DNA of 64,000 bases from Paenibacillus alba (lineage in GTDB: Bacteria; Bacillota; Bacilli; Paenibacillales; NBRC-103111), in NCBI RefSeq assembly GCF_013204855.1, contig NZ_JABMKZ010000011.1, positions 1 through 64,000 of the forward strand, in the 5' to 3' direction. The position numbers were made by a program, and so were the translations under genes. The notes under the pieces are model-generated. The model worked only from the letters and a program-made list of their open reading frames with translations, did no database searches and had not been told where the DNA came from. This document shows, one piece after another, positions 24,753 through 33,733 of this stretch (positions within the stretch are counted from its first letter, which is position 1; every line of letters begins with the position of its first letter).

Positions 24753-25646
24753 CTAGAGCGAGACATCAAATTCCTTCACATAAACAGCCTTTCCTGTAAT
24801 CTCAATTTCATAATCTGCCTCACATCTTGTGACGATGACTGCGACTCTGCCATCTCTTCCGATTTCCTGACCTTGCTCCACGGTAAGTGTTAGGATGGAA
24901 TCAGCATGTGGATTGACGTACTTGGCATAATAAGCGCCCATAACGCCAGAGGCGGTTCCGGTAACCGGATCTTCAATCGTCCCTGAGTATGGTGAGGAAA
25001 AATGGCGAGCATGCATATGCGCTTCAGGATCATAAGTTTCTAAACAGAACGGATGGATTGAAGCTCTTGGCATCTCTTTCAAGATGTCTGGGAACAGCGC
25101 GTTCATAGGTTTCATTTTACTGAAAGTATGTAAGCTTTTTATCGGAATCAACAAAGTCCAAGCACCCGTGTTTCCATACAAAGTAGGAAGTTTTGTTTCG
25201 ATATCTCCCTCTTCGATGCCCATGGAATGCGCCAACTGCTGTAACGAACCGTTGAAATTGTGAAATTGAGGAGATGGTTGTTTCATCGTGATAAGCAGCT
25301 CTTCATTCGAATTCTCGCGAAGTTTAATTGGCAGAATGCCTGCTTTGGTCTCTATGGTAAAATCAGTTTTATCACCAAGCTCGCCTCTTGTTTTCAACGC
25401 AAAGATGGTTGCCATCGTAGCATGACCGCAGAGATCGATTTCGTGACCTGGTGTAAAATATCGAATACGCCAATCCGCTTGATCAGACTTCATTGGAAAT
25501 GCCGTCTCGTTGAAGCCAACCTTTTCGGCTATTTCCCGCATTTGGTCCTCTAGCAGGTCTTCACTCTGGAAGACAACCCCTGCTGGATTTCCCATATTAG
25601 GAACACTGCTGAATGCGTCATAATGATATACCCTTATTGTTTTCAC
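24753..25646 (-). CDS. PhzF-family isomerase-like protein
   Basis: A 297-residue protein of the PhzF/diaminopimelate-epimerase fold. I choose GTG 25646 behind GGAGG because the reading then begins [22 protein letters not shown], the canonical family start. The catalytic Glu region is VGFNETAFP (about residue 43), HATMATIF is the conserved His loop, and [12 protein letters not shown] near residue 215 is the second active-site loop. PhzF isomerises a phenazine precursor, but most relatives, like this one, lie outside phenazine clusters and their substrates are unknown. No phenazine genes are present here. The gene follows the epimerase gene with a gap of about 47 bases. Confidence 0.88.
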   Translation of the reverse strand: MKTIRVYHYDAFSSVPNMGNPAGVVFQSEDLLEDQMREIAEKVGFNETAFPMKSDQADWRIRYFTPGHEIDLCGHATMATIFALKTRGELGDKTDFTIETKAGILPIKLRENSNEELLITMKQPSPQFHNFNGSLQQLAHSMGIEEGDIETKLPTLYGNTGAWTLLIPIKSLHTFSKMKPMNALFPDILKEMPRASIHPFCLETYDPEAHMHARHFSSPYSGTIEDPVTGTASGVMGAYYAKYVNPHADSILTLTVEQGQEIGRDGRVAVIVTRCEADYEIEITGKAVYVKEFDVSL

Positions 25647-25693
25647 AGACAATCCTCCGTTCAAGTTCATTCCTCCATGTCAAAATACGGCTA

Positions 25694-26554
25694 TTAGCGA
25701 GTTGACAAGCTTTGGGCAAAACCAGTTCTCCACGTTGGGTACGAAGGTTTCCAGCCATATTCCTTCCGAGCTTTGCCATTCAGTGCTCCACGTTCCCACG
25801 CGGAACTTCCTGATTGCAATTCTGGTAATGGAGCCCCTACTGCTTGCGCGTAAACGGGCAGCCAATCTTTGCCCGCAGCAGGCTCGTCATCCACAATATT
25901 AATAGGACCCGAAGGCCAGTTCAGCGCTAGTACAACAGTGTTAGCTGCGTCCTCCACATGAAGAAAAGAACAGATCGCATCCGTTCCTTTCACACGTTTC
26001 TGCCTTACTTCCTCTGCCATGAATCCATGTAGATCGTACCAAGTTCCTTGACCATAGAACATGCCATATCGCAAAATTACATGATTTGGCATTTCAGCAA
26101 CTGTCTTTTCTAATGCGCTAACACCGGCAACCGTCCCCTGACGAGGCTCCGCGGCGTTGAGATCCAAAGGAATATCCTCCGCAGCAGCCCCCTCCCCTGA
26201 CTCGTAGGCCCAAGCAATGCTCTGGGCAATCAGCTGCTTTACACCAACGGATTGGGCAGCGTCCACGATATTTCGAGTTCCATCTATTCGTATCCTTGAA
26301 TTGTCTGAAAAGTTTCTTGTACTAAGTGACGTAAGCTGATGAATAACGACATCCGGCCGTGCTTCTTCCATCGCTGAAAATAAAGAAGCCCGATCAAACG
26401 CATCTGCAATGACAGCTTTGGCGCCTAGGTTCTCGATCATTGCTTTGTTTTCCTCTTTGTGGGTCATGCCTATAACTTCGTGACCTTCCACAATTAATTT
26501 GGGCAGCAGCAGCTTGCCCACTACCCCCGTAGAACCAGCTACGAAAATTCGCAT
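25694..26554 (-). CDS. NAD-dependent epimerase/dehydratase-family protein
   Basis: A 286-residue Rossmann-fold protein. ATG 26554 lies behind GGAGGAG and gives the clean start MRIFVAGSTGVVGKLLLPKL, with GSTGVVGK as the dinucleotide-binding loop (residues 7-14). VIADAFDR (about 53) is the conserved 'D after strand 3', and YESGEG replaces the usual YxxxK site, which is not intact. RYGMFYGQGTWYD lines the substrate pocket, and FLHVEDAA is the family's late motif. The lack of a clear YxxxK suggests an atypical short-chain reductase or a binding protein. It probably shares a transcript with the PhzF-like gene. Confidence 0.8.
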   Translation of the reverse strand: MRIFVAGSTGVVGKLLLPKLIVEGHEVIGMTHKEENKAMIENLGAKAVIADAFDRASLFSAMEEARPDVVIHQLTSLSTRNFSDNSRIRIDGTRNIVDAAQSVGVKQLIAQSIAWAYESGEGAAAEDIPLDLNAAEPRQGTVAGVSALEKTVAEMPNHVILRYGMFYGQGTWYDLHGFMAEEVRQKRVKGTDAICSFLHVEDAANTVVLALNWPSGPINIVDDEPAAGKDWLPVYAQAVGAPLPELQSGSSAWERGALNGKARKEYGWKPSYPTWRTGFAQSLSTR

Positions 26555-26576
26555 GTCCGTCTCCTCCGATATTCTA

Positions 26577-26795
26577 TTAGTCAGTTGCTTCATCAATCGG
26601 CTTTAAATCACTTATTTCAACGGATGTCTGTCGATTCGTATCATGATAAACAATTCGAACTTCGACTTGATTCGTATTCTGGTCAAATTCAAAAGAAAGA
26701 ATTGTACATCTTCGGCCGCGATTTTTCGTTTTTCTAGGGTTATCTGGCGCAAATATATAGGTGCCTCCAATGGAAAGCTTTACGGTATCCGTCAT
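26577..26795 (-). CDS. Small beta-rich hypothetical protein
   Basis: I choose ATG 26795, about 10 bases behind AGAGGG, giving 72 residues that begin MTDTVKLSIGGTYIFAPDN. The rest alternates strands (RRCTILSFEFDQ, QVEVRIVYHDT, QTSVEISDLKPI), as in a small SH3-like barrel. A basic turn (PRKTKNRGRR) lies near residue 20. No family is recognised. It lies 22 bases before the epimerase gene on the same strand and may be its first cistron. Confidence 0.55.
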   Translation of the reverse strand: MTDTVKLSIGGTYIFAPDNPRKTKNRGRRCTILSFEFDQNTNQVEVRIVYHDTNRQTSVEISDLKPIDEATD

Positions 26796-26960
26796 TTTCT
26801 CTGCAGCCCTCTCAGGATGTATATACATCATATTTGTCATCATGCTTACTTAAATAATGACGATATCGTACCATAAAATGGCGTTTATTTAAAATAAAAA
26901 GTCCTGCTAATCGGTAAAATTACTTATTGACAGTATGCCATGTCACCACTAAACTATTAT

Positions 26961-26972
26961 TTAGTCGACTAA
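26961..26972. promoter_or_regulatory. Palindromic operator of the MarR regulator
   Basis: TTAGTCGACTAA is a perfect 12-base palindrome, directly before the MarR ribosome binding site. A related sequence, TTAGTTAGCCGACAAAC, lies at 27436-27452 between the MarR gene and the first ABC gene. MarR proteins commonly repress their own operon from such sites. Confidence 0.6.
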
Positions 26973-26992
26973 CTAAAAAGGAGGATGTCTAC

Positions 26993-27439
26993 ATGTCCAA
27001 ACATCCCATTAATGAACCTCTTACACATATGATGTCTCATTTATTGAAAATGCACCGCCGCACCATCGATCAATTAATTAACGAGTATGATGTTTATCCC
27101 GGACAGCCTCCTCTGCTGCTAAGTTTGTTCGTAGAAGATGGCCTTAGGCAAAATGAGCTCGCTGCCCGAATTCATAATAAACCTGCAACAATCACTGTGA
27201 TGATAGACCGTATGGAGAAAACAGGCTTGCTTGAACGGAGGCCAGATCCACACGATCAGCGTGTAACCCGCGTCTATCTGACAGACAAGGGCCGGGAGGT
27301 TACCATACATGTCAAAGAAGCAATCAGAACGACGGATGAGTTGACCTTTGCCAATTTTCTCCCCGAGGAACTGATGCTATTCCGCCGCCTTCTACTGCAA
27401 ATGCAAGATAATCTTCGTCAAACTGATTCGAGCAATTAG
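26993..27439 (+). CDS. MarR-family regulator of an ABC exporter operon
   Basis: A 148-residue regulator starting at ATG 26993 behind AAAGGAGG. Helices at both ends form the dimer face. The winged helix runs from about 55 to 110: ELAARIHNKPATITVMIDRM is the helix-turn-helix, and ERRPDPHDQRVTRVYLTDKG the wing with the conserved DxR signature. MarR proteins typically release DNA on binding a drug-like compound. It heads an operon with two ABC exporter genes (32 bases, then an 8-base overlap) and lies behind a palindrome, so it is very likely the local repressor. The inducer is unknown. Confidence 0.92.
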   Translation: MSKHPINEPLTHMMSHLLKMHRRTIDQLINEYDVYPGQPPLLLSLFVEDGLRQNELAARIHNKPATITVMIDRMEKTGLLERRPDPHDQRVTRVYLTDKGREVTIHVKEAIRTTDELTFANFLPEELMLFRRLLLQMQDNLRQTDSSN

Positions 27440-27473
27440 TTAGCCGACAAACAAAAAGAAAGGAACTCCTTTG

Positions 27474-29243
27474 ATGTGGAAACTGAAATCATTCGTTAAG
27501 CCTTACTGGTTCATTACTCTGCTTGCCCCTCTCTTGATGGTGATGGAAGTGTGCATGGATCTCACTCAGCCTCGCTTAATGGCCGCGATTGTAAATCAAG
27601 GTGTTAGTCAAGGCAATCTGAGTCTGGTGTGGTCAACAGGCCTGCACATGCTTGTCGTCGCTTTGATAGGCCTAATCGGAGGCGTGGGCTGCACTTATTT
27701 TGCTGTGAAAGCTGCACAGAATTTTGGTGCTGATTTGCGCCTCAGCCTATTCGAGAAAGTCCAATCCTTATCTTTCCGCCAGTTGGACACTATTTCAACA
27801 GGGTCGCTCATTACCCGCCTGACAGGCGATGTGATGCAAATGCTGAATCTGCTGCAAATGCTGCTGCGTCAATTCGTCCGTGAACTTTCGCTGCTCATAG
27901 GCAGCATCATCATGGCTATTCTTATCTCTCCTCGTCTGTCTTTGATTCTACTTGTCGTTGTACCCGTTCAATTTGGCATTCTCTATGTGCTGATGAAACG
28001 CTCCACACCGCTCTTTCGCAAGATGCAGCAGCGTCTTGATGAAGTTAACACTGTCATGCAAGAAAGCACGACAGGAATACGAGTCATAAAAGCTTTTGTT
28101 CGTGCGGCTTTCGAGCGGACCCGTTTTGGCAAATCCAATACCGCCCTTCTTGATGCCAGTTTGAGCTCGGCACGCGCATTAGCCACAAGCGGTCCGTTGA
28201 TGACGTTAATTTTGAATATAAGTATCGTAGTGGTGATCTGGTTAGGCGCCGCACAAACATGGAATGGTCGCATGGCGATCGGTGATTTGGCTGCGTTCAT
28301 CATTTATATCACACAGGTCTTATTCTCCCTCGTCTCTATCACCAGTACGCTCATGAACATCTCTCGCGCGCAAGTTTCGGCTGAACGAATTCGTGAAGTC
28401 CTGGAGACCAAACCAGATAAGAACGAGTCTATTCTTAATGAACCTTATCCTCTTCAGATCGATCAACCTCCTCTTACAGCAATTGAAGGTGGATGTCGGC
28501 TGGAATTTCAACAAGTCTCCTTTGCTTACGAGGCTGCGCCTGATCAGTACGTGCTTCAGGATATATCATTCACGGCTATGCCAGGGCAGACCATCGGTAT
28601 CTTGGGAGCAACAGGCAGCGGTAAATCGACACTTGTCAGCTTAATTCCGCGTTTATATAACCCTACAAGTGGACGGATTCTACTTGATGGCGTAGATATC
28701 TGCGACATGCCCGTGGAGCGTCTGCGCAACCGAGTCGGTATCGTGCTGCAGCAATCGATTCTGTTCAGCGGATCCATTCGCGACAATATTCGCTTCGGCA
28801 AGCCCAACGCTCTTGAGGCTGAAGTTGAGACCGCAGCCAAGGCTGCAGAAGCGGATGAATTTATCCGCAGGCTTCCGGACAGCTATGAAGCGAAGCTCGG
28901 ACAACGCGGAGTTAATCTCTCCGGTGGCCAGAAGCAGCGAATCGCCTTAGCTCGGGCGCTGTTAATGCGTCCTCCATTGCTCGTACTAGACGACAGCACC
29001 AGTGCGATTGACCTTGGCACGGAAAGACGCATTCAACAGTCTTTGCAGACACTCATGACAAACAGCACCCGCATCATTATCGCGCAGCGCATCTCATCGG
29101 TCATGCAAGCCGATCAGATCCTTGTTTTTGACGAAGGACGTATTGCCGCGCAAGGGACACATGAGGAGCTATTGGCAACCAGCGCCATTTATCAAGCCAT
29201 TTATAACTCACAGCAAGGAAAGGAGGCTGCCCTTCATGGCTAA
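27474..29243 (+). CDS. Heterodimeric ABC exporter, subunit with degenerate ATP site
   Basis: A 589-residue half transporter with six membrane segments (about 15-300) fused to an ATPase domain (about 340-580). The Walker A is GATGSGKST (about 378), the signature LSGGQKQ (about 481), and the Walker B LLVLDDSTSAID with Asp in place of the catalytic Glu. The switch His is replaced by Gln in IIIAQRISS. These two changes mark the subunit that contributes the non-hydrolysing site in heterodimers such as BmrCD, LmrCD and TM287/288. It starts at ATG 27474 behind AAAGG and overlaps the partner gene by 8 bases. Export of drugs or peptides is likely; the substrate is unknown. Confidence 0.93.
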   Translation: MWKLKSFVKPYWFITLLAPLLMVMEVCMDLTQPRLMAAIVNQGVSQGNLSLVWSTGLHMLVVALIGLIGGVGCTYFAVKAAQNFGADLRLSLFEKVQSLSFRQLDTISTGSLITRLTGDVMQMLNLLQMLLRQFVRELSLLIGSIIMAILISPRLSLILLVVVPVQFGILYVLMKRSTPLFRKMQQRLDEVNTVMQESTTGIRVIKAFVRAAFERTRFGKSNTALLDASLSSARALATSGPLMTLILNISIVVVIWLGAAQTWNGRMAIGDLAAFIIYITQVLFSLVSITSTLMNISRAQVSAERIREVLETKPDKNESILNEPYPLQIDQPPLTAIEGGCRLEFQQVSFAYEAAPDQYVLQDISFTAMPGQTIGILGATGSGKSTLVSLIPRLYNPTSGRILLDGVDICDMPVERLRNRVGIVLQQSILFSGSIRDNIRFGKPNALEAEVETAAKAAEADEFIRRLPDSYEAKLGQRGVNLSGGQKQRIALARALLMRPPLLVLDDSTSAIDLGTERRIQQSLQTLMTNSTRIIIAQRISSVMQADQILVFDEGRIAAQGTHEELLATSAIYQAIYNSQQGKEAALHG

Positions 29244-31020
29244 AGACACCAAGCGCAAACCACGCGCCAAGCATACGGGCGCAACCCTCCTGCGCATGTG
29301 GGGTTATCTCCGTAGACAGAGAATCGGATTGATTAGCGTTATTTTACTCACAATTATTGGAAGCGGTCTTGCACTGCTCGGGCCTTACTTCATTGGCGTG
29401 GCGATAGACGATTATATTTTACCGCGAAATGCGGACGGACTTTTTGGACTTTGTCTCCTTCTTCTCGGCAGTTATTTGCTCAGCGGTGCTGCGTCATGGA
29501 TTCAAACCTATGTGATGGCAGGGGTATCCCAAAGAACGGTTTGGGAAATGCGTCAGGATTTATTCAATCACCTGCACCGGCTGCCCATTCGCTACTTTGA
29601 CCAAACCACTCATGGGGAGCTAATGAGCCGAACAACCAATGATGTCGACAATGTCTCCACCACGCTTAGCCAAAACCTAACCCAGCTCATTTCCAGTATC
29701 ATTACGATTGTTGGCTCTTTCATCATGATGCTGACCTTGAATATCTGGCTTACCTTACTTACCTTAACCACCGTGCCAATCGTCCTAATGACAACAAAGC
29801 TCATTACCAAACGAACTCAGCGCTTGTTCAAAGAACAGCAGCAGCGACTTGGCGAGCTCAACGGATTGATTGAAGAAACCATCTCAGGACAAAGGGTGGT
29901 CAAAACGTTCCGCCGCGAGGCTGCTTCCGTGAAACAGCTCGCTGTCATTAACGAGCAGCTTCGAACAGCCGGCACAGGCGCTCAGCACCTCTCTGGTATG
30001 ATGGGGCCAAGTATGAATATGATCAATCATTTCAGCTTCATTCTCCTAGCGGCAGTTGGGGGTTGGATGGTTTTGAAAGGTTGGACGCTCGTTGGCGTTG
30101 TGATCAGCTTTTTGAACTATTCCAAACAGTTCAGCCGTCCGATCAATGATCTGGCTAATCAGTACAATATGATTCAATCCGGCATTGCCGGAGCGGAACG
30201 CGTTTTCGAAGTGATGGATCAACAGACAGAATACGAAGCTGGCACAGGCTCAACGCCTCTAACAGAGGTCCGGGGCGAAGTTAGTTTCGAACATGTGTCC
30301 TTTTCTTATACCAAAGATGTTCCCACGCTCCGTGATGTCACGTTCACCGCGAAACCTGGTGATTTGATCGCTTTGGTTGGCCCCACAGGGGCAGGCAAAA
30401 CGACGATCATTAACTTGCTGACCCGTTTCTACGACATCAACGAGGGGCGAATTGCAATCGATGGTCACGACATTCGCGACCTCGACAAAGACAGTCTCCG
30501 CAGCCGATTAGCCATCGTGCTGCAGGATGTCTACCTTTTCTCGGATACGATCCGAGAAAATATCCGCTTCGGTCGTCTGGACGCGACAGACGAAGAAGTC
30601 GAAGCCGCCGCGCGACTAGCCAACGCGGACGGATTCATTCGCAAGCTGCCGGATGGCTATGACGCAAGGTTAACCGCCGACGGCGGCAACTTGAGTCAAG
30701 GCCAACGGCAGATGTTGACCATCGCGCGGGCGATCCTCGCCGACCCCGCGATTCTTGTACTCGACGAGGCGACGAGCTCCGTCGACACGCGAACAGAATT
30801 GCACATCCAGCAAGCGATGAACGTGCTAATGAAAGGGCGAACGAGCTTCGTGATCGCCCATCGCCTCAGTACCATACGCGAAGCAAGTGCGATATTGGTC
30901 ATCCGCGGAGGGGAAATCGTGGAACGAGGCACTCACGAAGAGCTTTTGGCCTGCCGCGGCCATTACTATGAGCTGTACGCTAACCAATTCCGGCAGGCAG
31001 CTCCCTATCCTGCATTATAG
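29236..31020 (+). CDS. Heterodimeric ABC exporter, subunit with canonical ATP site
   Basis: A 594-residue half transporter and the partner of the preceding protein. I choose ATG 29236 behind AAAGGAGG, inside the end of the upstream gene. Six membrane segments span about 25-320. The ATPase domain has GPTGAGKTT (about 381), signature LSQGQRQ (about 485), LVLDEATSSVD with the catalytic Glu (about 510) and the switch His in FVIAHRLSTI (about 538). All residues for hydrolysis are present. Its signature has Gln in place of the second Gly (LSQGQ), a change also known from the consensus-bearing partners of such pairs. The N-terminus is basic (KDTKRKPRAKH). Confidence 0.93.
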   Translation: MAKDTKRKPRAKHTGATLLRMWGYLRRQRIGLISVILLTIIGSGLALLGPYFIGVAIDDYILPRNADGLFGLCLLLLGSYLLSGAASWIQTYVMAGVSQRTVWEMRQDLFNHLHRLPIRYFDQTTHGELMSRTTNDVDNVSTTLSQNLTQLISSIITIVGSFIMMLTLNIWLTLLTLTTVPIVLMTTKLITKRTQRLFKEQQQRLGELNGLIEETISGQRVVKTFRREAASVKQLAVINEQLRTAGTGAQHLSGMMGPSMNMINHFSFILLAAVGGWMVLKGWTLVGVVISFLNYSKQFSRPINDLANQYNMIQSGIAGAERVFEVMDQQTEYEAGTGSTPLTEVRGEVSFEHVSFSYTKDVPTLRDVTFTAKPGDLIALVGPTGAGKTTIINLLTRFYDINEGRIAIDGHDIRDLDKDSLRSRLAIVLQDVYLFSDTIRENIRFGRLDATDEEVEAAARLANADGFIRKLPDGYDARLTADGGNLSQGQRQMLTIARAILADPAILVLDEATSSVDTRTELHIQQAMNVLMKGRTSFVIAHRLSTIREASAILVIRGGEIVERGTHEELLACRGHYYELYANQFRQAAPYPAL

Positions 31021-31025
31021 GCGAA

Positions 31026-31074
31026 GAGGGATTTCCAATAAGTAGTAATCTACTTGTGGGAAATCCCTTTTTCC
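31026..31074 (+). terminator. Terminator of the ABC exporter operon
   Basis: The arms AGGGATTTCC and GGAAATCCCT, with an inner AGTAG/CTACT stem, are followed by TTTTTCC, directly behind the stop codon. Confidence 0.88.
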
Positions 31075-31120
31075 TTACATTTCCGTGATAGTATGGCTGC
31101 TTGGGCGATGTATTTTTGAC

Positions 31121-31303
31121 AAACCTGCAAAAGTGCATCTTTTTTCTTATTGGAACTGGCTTTAGCCAAAAATACCTGCGATTATGCAGGCTTTTGAAGC
31201 TTTTTATTGATGTAATGGTGAAATGCCCTAGAAAGCCTGCATAATCGCAGGCTTTTCCACTTTTCACGCGATTTCGTTGAAAAAGCCTGCACTTTCGCAG
31301 GTT
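31121..31303. repeat. Four-motif intergenic element, copy 1
   Basis: CCTGC-type motifs start at 31124, 31175, 31236 and 31286, that is, at spacings of 51, 61 and 50 bases. The second to fourth are short palindromes of the form CCTGC(n)GCAGG; the first reads CCTGCAAAAGTGCATC. Conserved pieces between them include TTTTTTC, TTGGAAC and GAAAAAGCCTGC. The element lies between the convergent ABC exporter and DUF2188 genes, behind a terminator. Copies 2 and 3 are at 44851 and 55985. Confidence 0.8.
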
Positions 31304-31340
31304 TATGGACTCACCGAACCCTGTGGTGTAATGCCCCTCT

Positions 31341-31742
31341 TTATTTATAATTATAAGAGGTCTGTACCGTACCGTTTTTCCGATGAATGATGGCGCTTTG
31401 ATTCTCATCACTGGCCCATTCCTGCGCTTTTTTTACAGCTTCTGATTTGGTCCCGGCGACAAACTTCGGATCTTCAGTCCCCTCGATCTTAATTGCCCAT
31501 TTGCCATCTAGGGGTACTACATGAAGATGTCCTGCTCCCCGCATTTCTTCATTTTTGTTAGCATGTGTACGCTGCGGATGGTCACGGGCCCATTCCTTCG
31601 CCTGAGCAGCTGCAATCGCAATTGCACGCCCTTCTTCATAGCCTTCTTCGAGCAGCGCATTAGCAATTTCAACAGCTTTATCGCGCGTGCGTGATTCAAA
31701 ATTCTTTAACGATTCCGGATAATTGCTTTTAGTCCATGGCAT
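31341..31742 (-). CDS. DUF2188-domain protein (YdaT-like)
   Basis: A 133-residue cytoplasmic protein. I take the second ATG (31742), about 6 bases behind GGAGAGG, since it gives the usual start MPWTKSNYPESLKNF. Residues 1-55 are helical and match the N-terminal part of YdaT-like proteins (AVEIANALLEEGYEEGRAIA). Residues 72-133 are the DUF2188 domain, with HVVPLDGKWAIKIEGTEDPK and a final strand with SAIIHRKNGTVQ. Such small general-stress-associated proteins have no known biochemical activity. The gene is single. Confidence 0.88.
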   Translation of the reverse strand: MPWTKSNYPESLKNFESRTRDKAVEIANALLEEGYEEGRAIAIAAAQAKEWARDHPQRTHANKNEEMRGAGHLHVVPLDGKWAIKIEGTEDPKFVAGTKSEAVKKAQEWASDENQSAIIHRKNGTVQTSYNYK

Positions 31743-31880
31743 TGTCATCCTCTCCCATCTCTACAATGAATTGCTGACTTTGCTAGACGAACCAGCATCA
31801 AATAAAGTCCTACCTACCATCCTTTAACCTTGCGCACCATCATTGAAACTTGATCTGAGATCGAAATGATCAGCGCAAGG

Positions 31881-33392
31881 TTAATATGTTGTTAATCTCA
31901 GCCAGTTCTGGATCGTGTACATCAGTCTTTTGATGAAAACCGTTTTATCTTCGTAGGCTGCGTAATCCAGCGTAAACGGCGCCCCTTTGTTATTCCATAT
32001 ACGATCAAAATAGCTCCGAACCTGCTGCGCAACCCCGCTGTCAAGAGGAGCCGTAATCTCCAGGTTGCTCTCTAAATTTAAATCGTCCAGATTGCGTGTG
32101 GTAAAATTGGATGAGCCATTCTGGATGACAACACGATCATTCTTCTCGATAAACATCAGTTTCGTATGATATTGTTCTTTGGTTGTGTTATACCACCGAA
32201 TTTGAATCTGTCCCTCCGACTTCGTCTTCAGTTCGGCAGCTACGGGACGGTTGGGCAAGCCAATTTTGTCATTGCCAAATGCATTTTCATTGGGATCCAA
32301 AACTAACCGCAGCTGTACGCCACGCGTAGAGGCTTCAAGCAGTTGCTTGATGACCTTGCGATCTGCCAAATAAAACATACCCATCCATAACGTGTCTCCA
32401 GACTTAGTTGCGGCAATTTCCTCCAGCACATGCTGATAAACTTTGCCTTCGGTCAACAGGCGCACCTGGATATTGCCCTTTTCTTGTCCCGCAGGCTTAT
32501 AAGTAGGAAGCTGCATCTCAGCATGAGGTTGAATCGCAGCCCGTTCGCTAAGCAGCGCATCGCCAACAATGTCCCCATTTACAGCGAAACCACTGTTTGA
32601 GTTATAAAAGCTTGCGTCATGCGCATTGGCAGAAGGGACAATCAATGTCTTGTCCGTGATGATGACTTTGCGGTGATTTGCTTTGACATTCAGCAGCTTC
32701 AAATAAGATCGAACCGTCATGTCAGGAGCCTGATCCGCCAGAGGATTGGGCAGCCATCCATGTCCGGACTGGCCAAACCATTGCGTGAATATTCGCCATC
32801 CCGCTGAATATACAGGTGTGGAATCCCTCAGCGGGTTGACATCCGTAATAACACTCGGAATGCCAGCAGCGCGCAATCTCTCGAGTTCAGTAGCCTGGCT
32901 TGACCCGTAGGAGGTGTTGATTTCATCGGAAATCACAGCGATGTTTAGCTGAGGATGCTTCACTTTGGCAGCAATGAGCTTATCCGTAAGTGTCCGGCTA
33001 AGCGGAGGAAACGTTTGATCCTTCTTGTGAAATCCATTATAGAGGAACATATCTATAACAATGAATTGTTCGGCTTCATCAATCGCTTGATAAATCCGTT
33101 CGAAAATCATCTGTTCTTGTTTCGTTGTAGTTGTTCCCTCCTCTTTGTACGTTAAATCAGAGAGGAACTGAATGTCTCCATCCGAAACCGTATGTATCGG
33201 ACCTTCCATGGACATACCTGGAGGCATCGGCTTGTGGGATTGATAGATGGCAACTGCCGTAATGAGCACGATAAAGAAAATCCCTACGATTGAAAATAAT
33301 TGAAGACCACGATTCTTCCTCGATTTCCGGAGCAGCATATGTTTATTGGTTGAATTGCAATCACTCGTGATAGAGCCATTTCTATTTATCAT
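31881..33392 (-). CDS. Membrane-anchored phospholipase D-family protein
   Basis: A 503-residue protein starting at ATG 33392 behind GGAGGG. One membrane segment lies near residues 30-50 (FSIVGIFFIVLITAVAIY), so the rest is probably outside. Two PLD half-sites are present. The first is NHRKVIITDK at about residue 237, a normal HxK(x)4D. The second is YHTKLMFIEKND at about 407, where the fourth residue after Lys is Glu instead of Asp. IDMFLYNGF and MGMFYLADRK are the usual preceding strands. Relatives are cardiolipin synthases and phosphatidyltransferases. The changed second motif makes the exact activity uncertain. Confidence 0.88.
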   Translation of the reverse strand: MINRNGSITSDCNSTNKHMLLRKSRKNRGLQLFSIVGIFFIVLITAVAIYQSHKPMPPGMSMEGPIHTVSDGDIQFLSDLTYKEEGTTTTKQEQMIFERIYQAIDEAEQFIVIDMFLYNGFHKKDQTFPPLSRTLTDKLIAAKVKHPQLNIAVISDEINTSYGSSQATELERLRAAGIPSVITDVNPLRDSTPVYSAGWRIFTQWFGQSGHGWLPNPLADQAPDMTVRSYLKLLNVKANHRKVIITDKTLIVPSANAHDASFYNSNSGFAVNGDIVGDALLSERAAIQPHAEMQLPTYKPAGQEKGNIQVRLLTEGKVYQHVLEEIAATKSGDTLWMGMFYLADRKVIKQLLEASTRGVQLRLVLDPNENAFGNDKIGLPNRPVAAELKTKSEGQIQIRWYNTTKEQYHTKLMFIEKNDRVVIQNGSSNFTTRNLDDLNLESNLEITAPLDSGVAQQVRSYFDRIWNNKGAPFTLDYAAYEDKTVFIKRLMYTIQNWLRLTTY

Positions 33393-33498
33393 GGCTGCTG
33401 CTTCCCTCCCTTGTCTTGCTTTTCTAACTAATAACACGAATGAGCTCTGTTGAAACAAATTTCATTACAGCGGCTTGGAGATCGTACTCCATATAAGA

Positions 33499-33531
33499 AA
33501 AACCGTCAGGGAAGTTCATCCTGACGGTCCT
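33499..33531 (-). terminator. Terminator behind the zinc-ribbon gene
   Basis: The arms ACCGTCAGG and CCTGACGGT at 33502-33529 form a stem followed on the minus strand by TTTTTC. A very similar hairpin occurs at 37630-37662. Confidence 0.85.
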
Positions 33532-33532
33532 T

Positions 33533-33733
33533 TTAGGTTGCACGCACATCGGTAATTTTGTACTCATATCCACGAATACCTTTGTAGTACTCTGGATACA
33601 TCGCTCCTTCACAGCTTTCACATGTAAATTGTGGCGGGACTGTGGGATCACCTTGATCCATTCGGTCAAAATCTTGCACAACCTTAAGCGGTATGTTTTC
33701 GTTTTCCGAACAGGTCAAACATATATACTTCAC
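33533..33733 (-). CDS. Small zinc-binding protein whose start is at an IS91-like element
   Basis: A 66-residue protein reading from GTG 33733 as KYICLTCSENENIPLKVVQD, with a second pair CESC near residue 39 and a conserved-looking end (MYPEYYKGIRGYEYKI). Two CxxC pairs about 30 residues apart fit a zinc ribbon. The transposase gene of the element at 33684-35012 ends inside it in another frame, and upstream of the KYICLTC codons the sequence belongs to the transposase. So the element has replaced the promoter and possibly the original ATG. Expression would now depend on the element. The family is seen as a small conserved protein of Bacillus-like genomes; its function is unknown. Confidence 0.65.
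   Translation of the reverse strand: MKYICLTCSENENIPLKVVQDFDRMDQGDPTVPPQFTCESCEGAMYPEYYKGIRGYEYKITDVRAT

Noticed and set aside
31121-31303. CCTGC motifs as a CRISPR array or as ordinary terminators
   Set aside because: The motifs are short and differ from each other, and each copy already has a separate strong terminator upstream.
31826-31882. AACCTTGCGC/GCGCAAGGTT inverted repeat at the end of the PLD gene as a terminator
   Set aside because: The loop is long and no T-run follows, so I did not list it as a terminator.
33424-33681. Minus-strand frame of 85 codons overlapping the zinc-ribbon gene
   Set aside because: It is in another frame of the zinc-ribbon gene and its terminator, and has no recognisable protein features.
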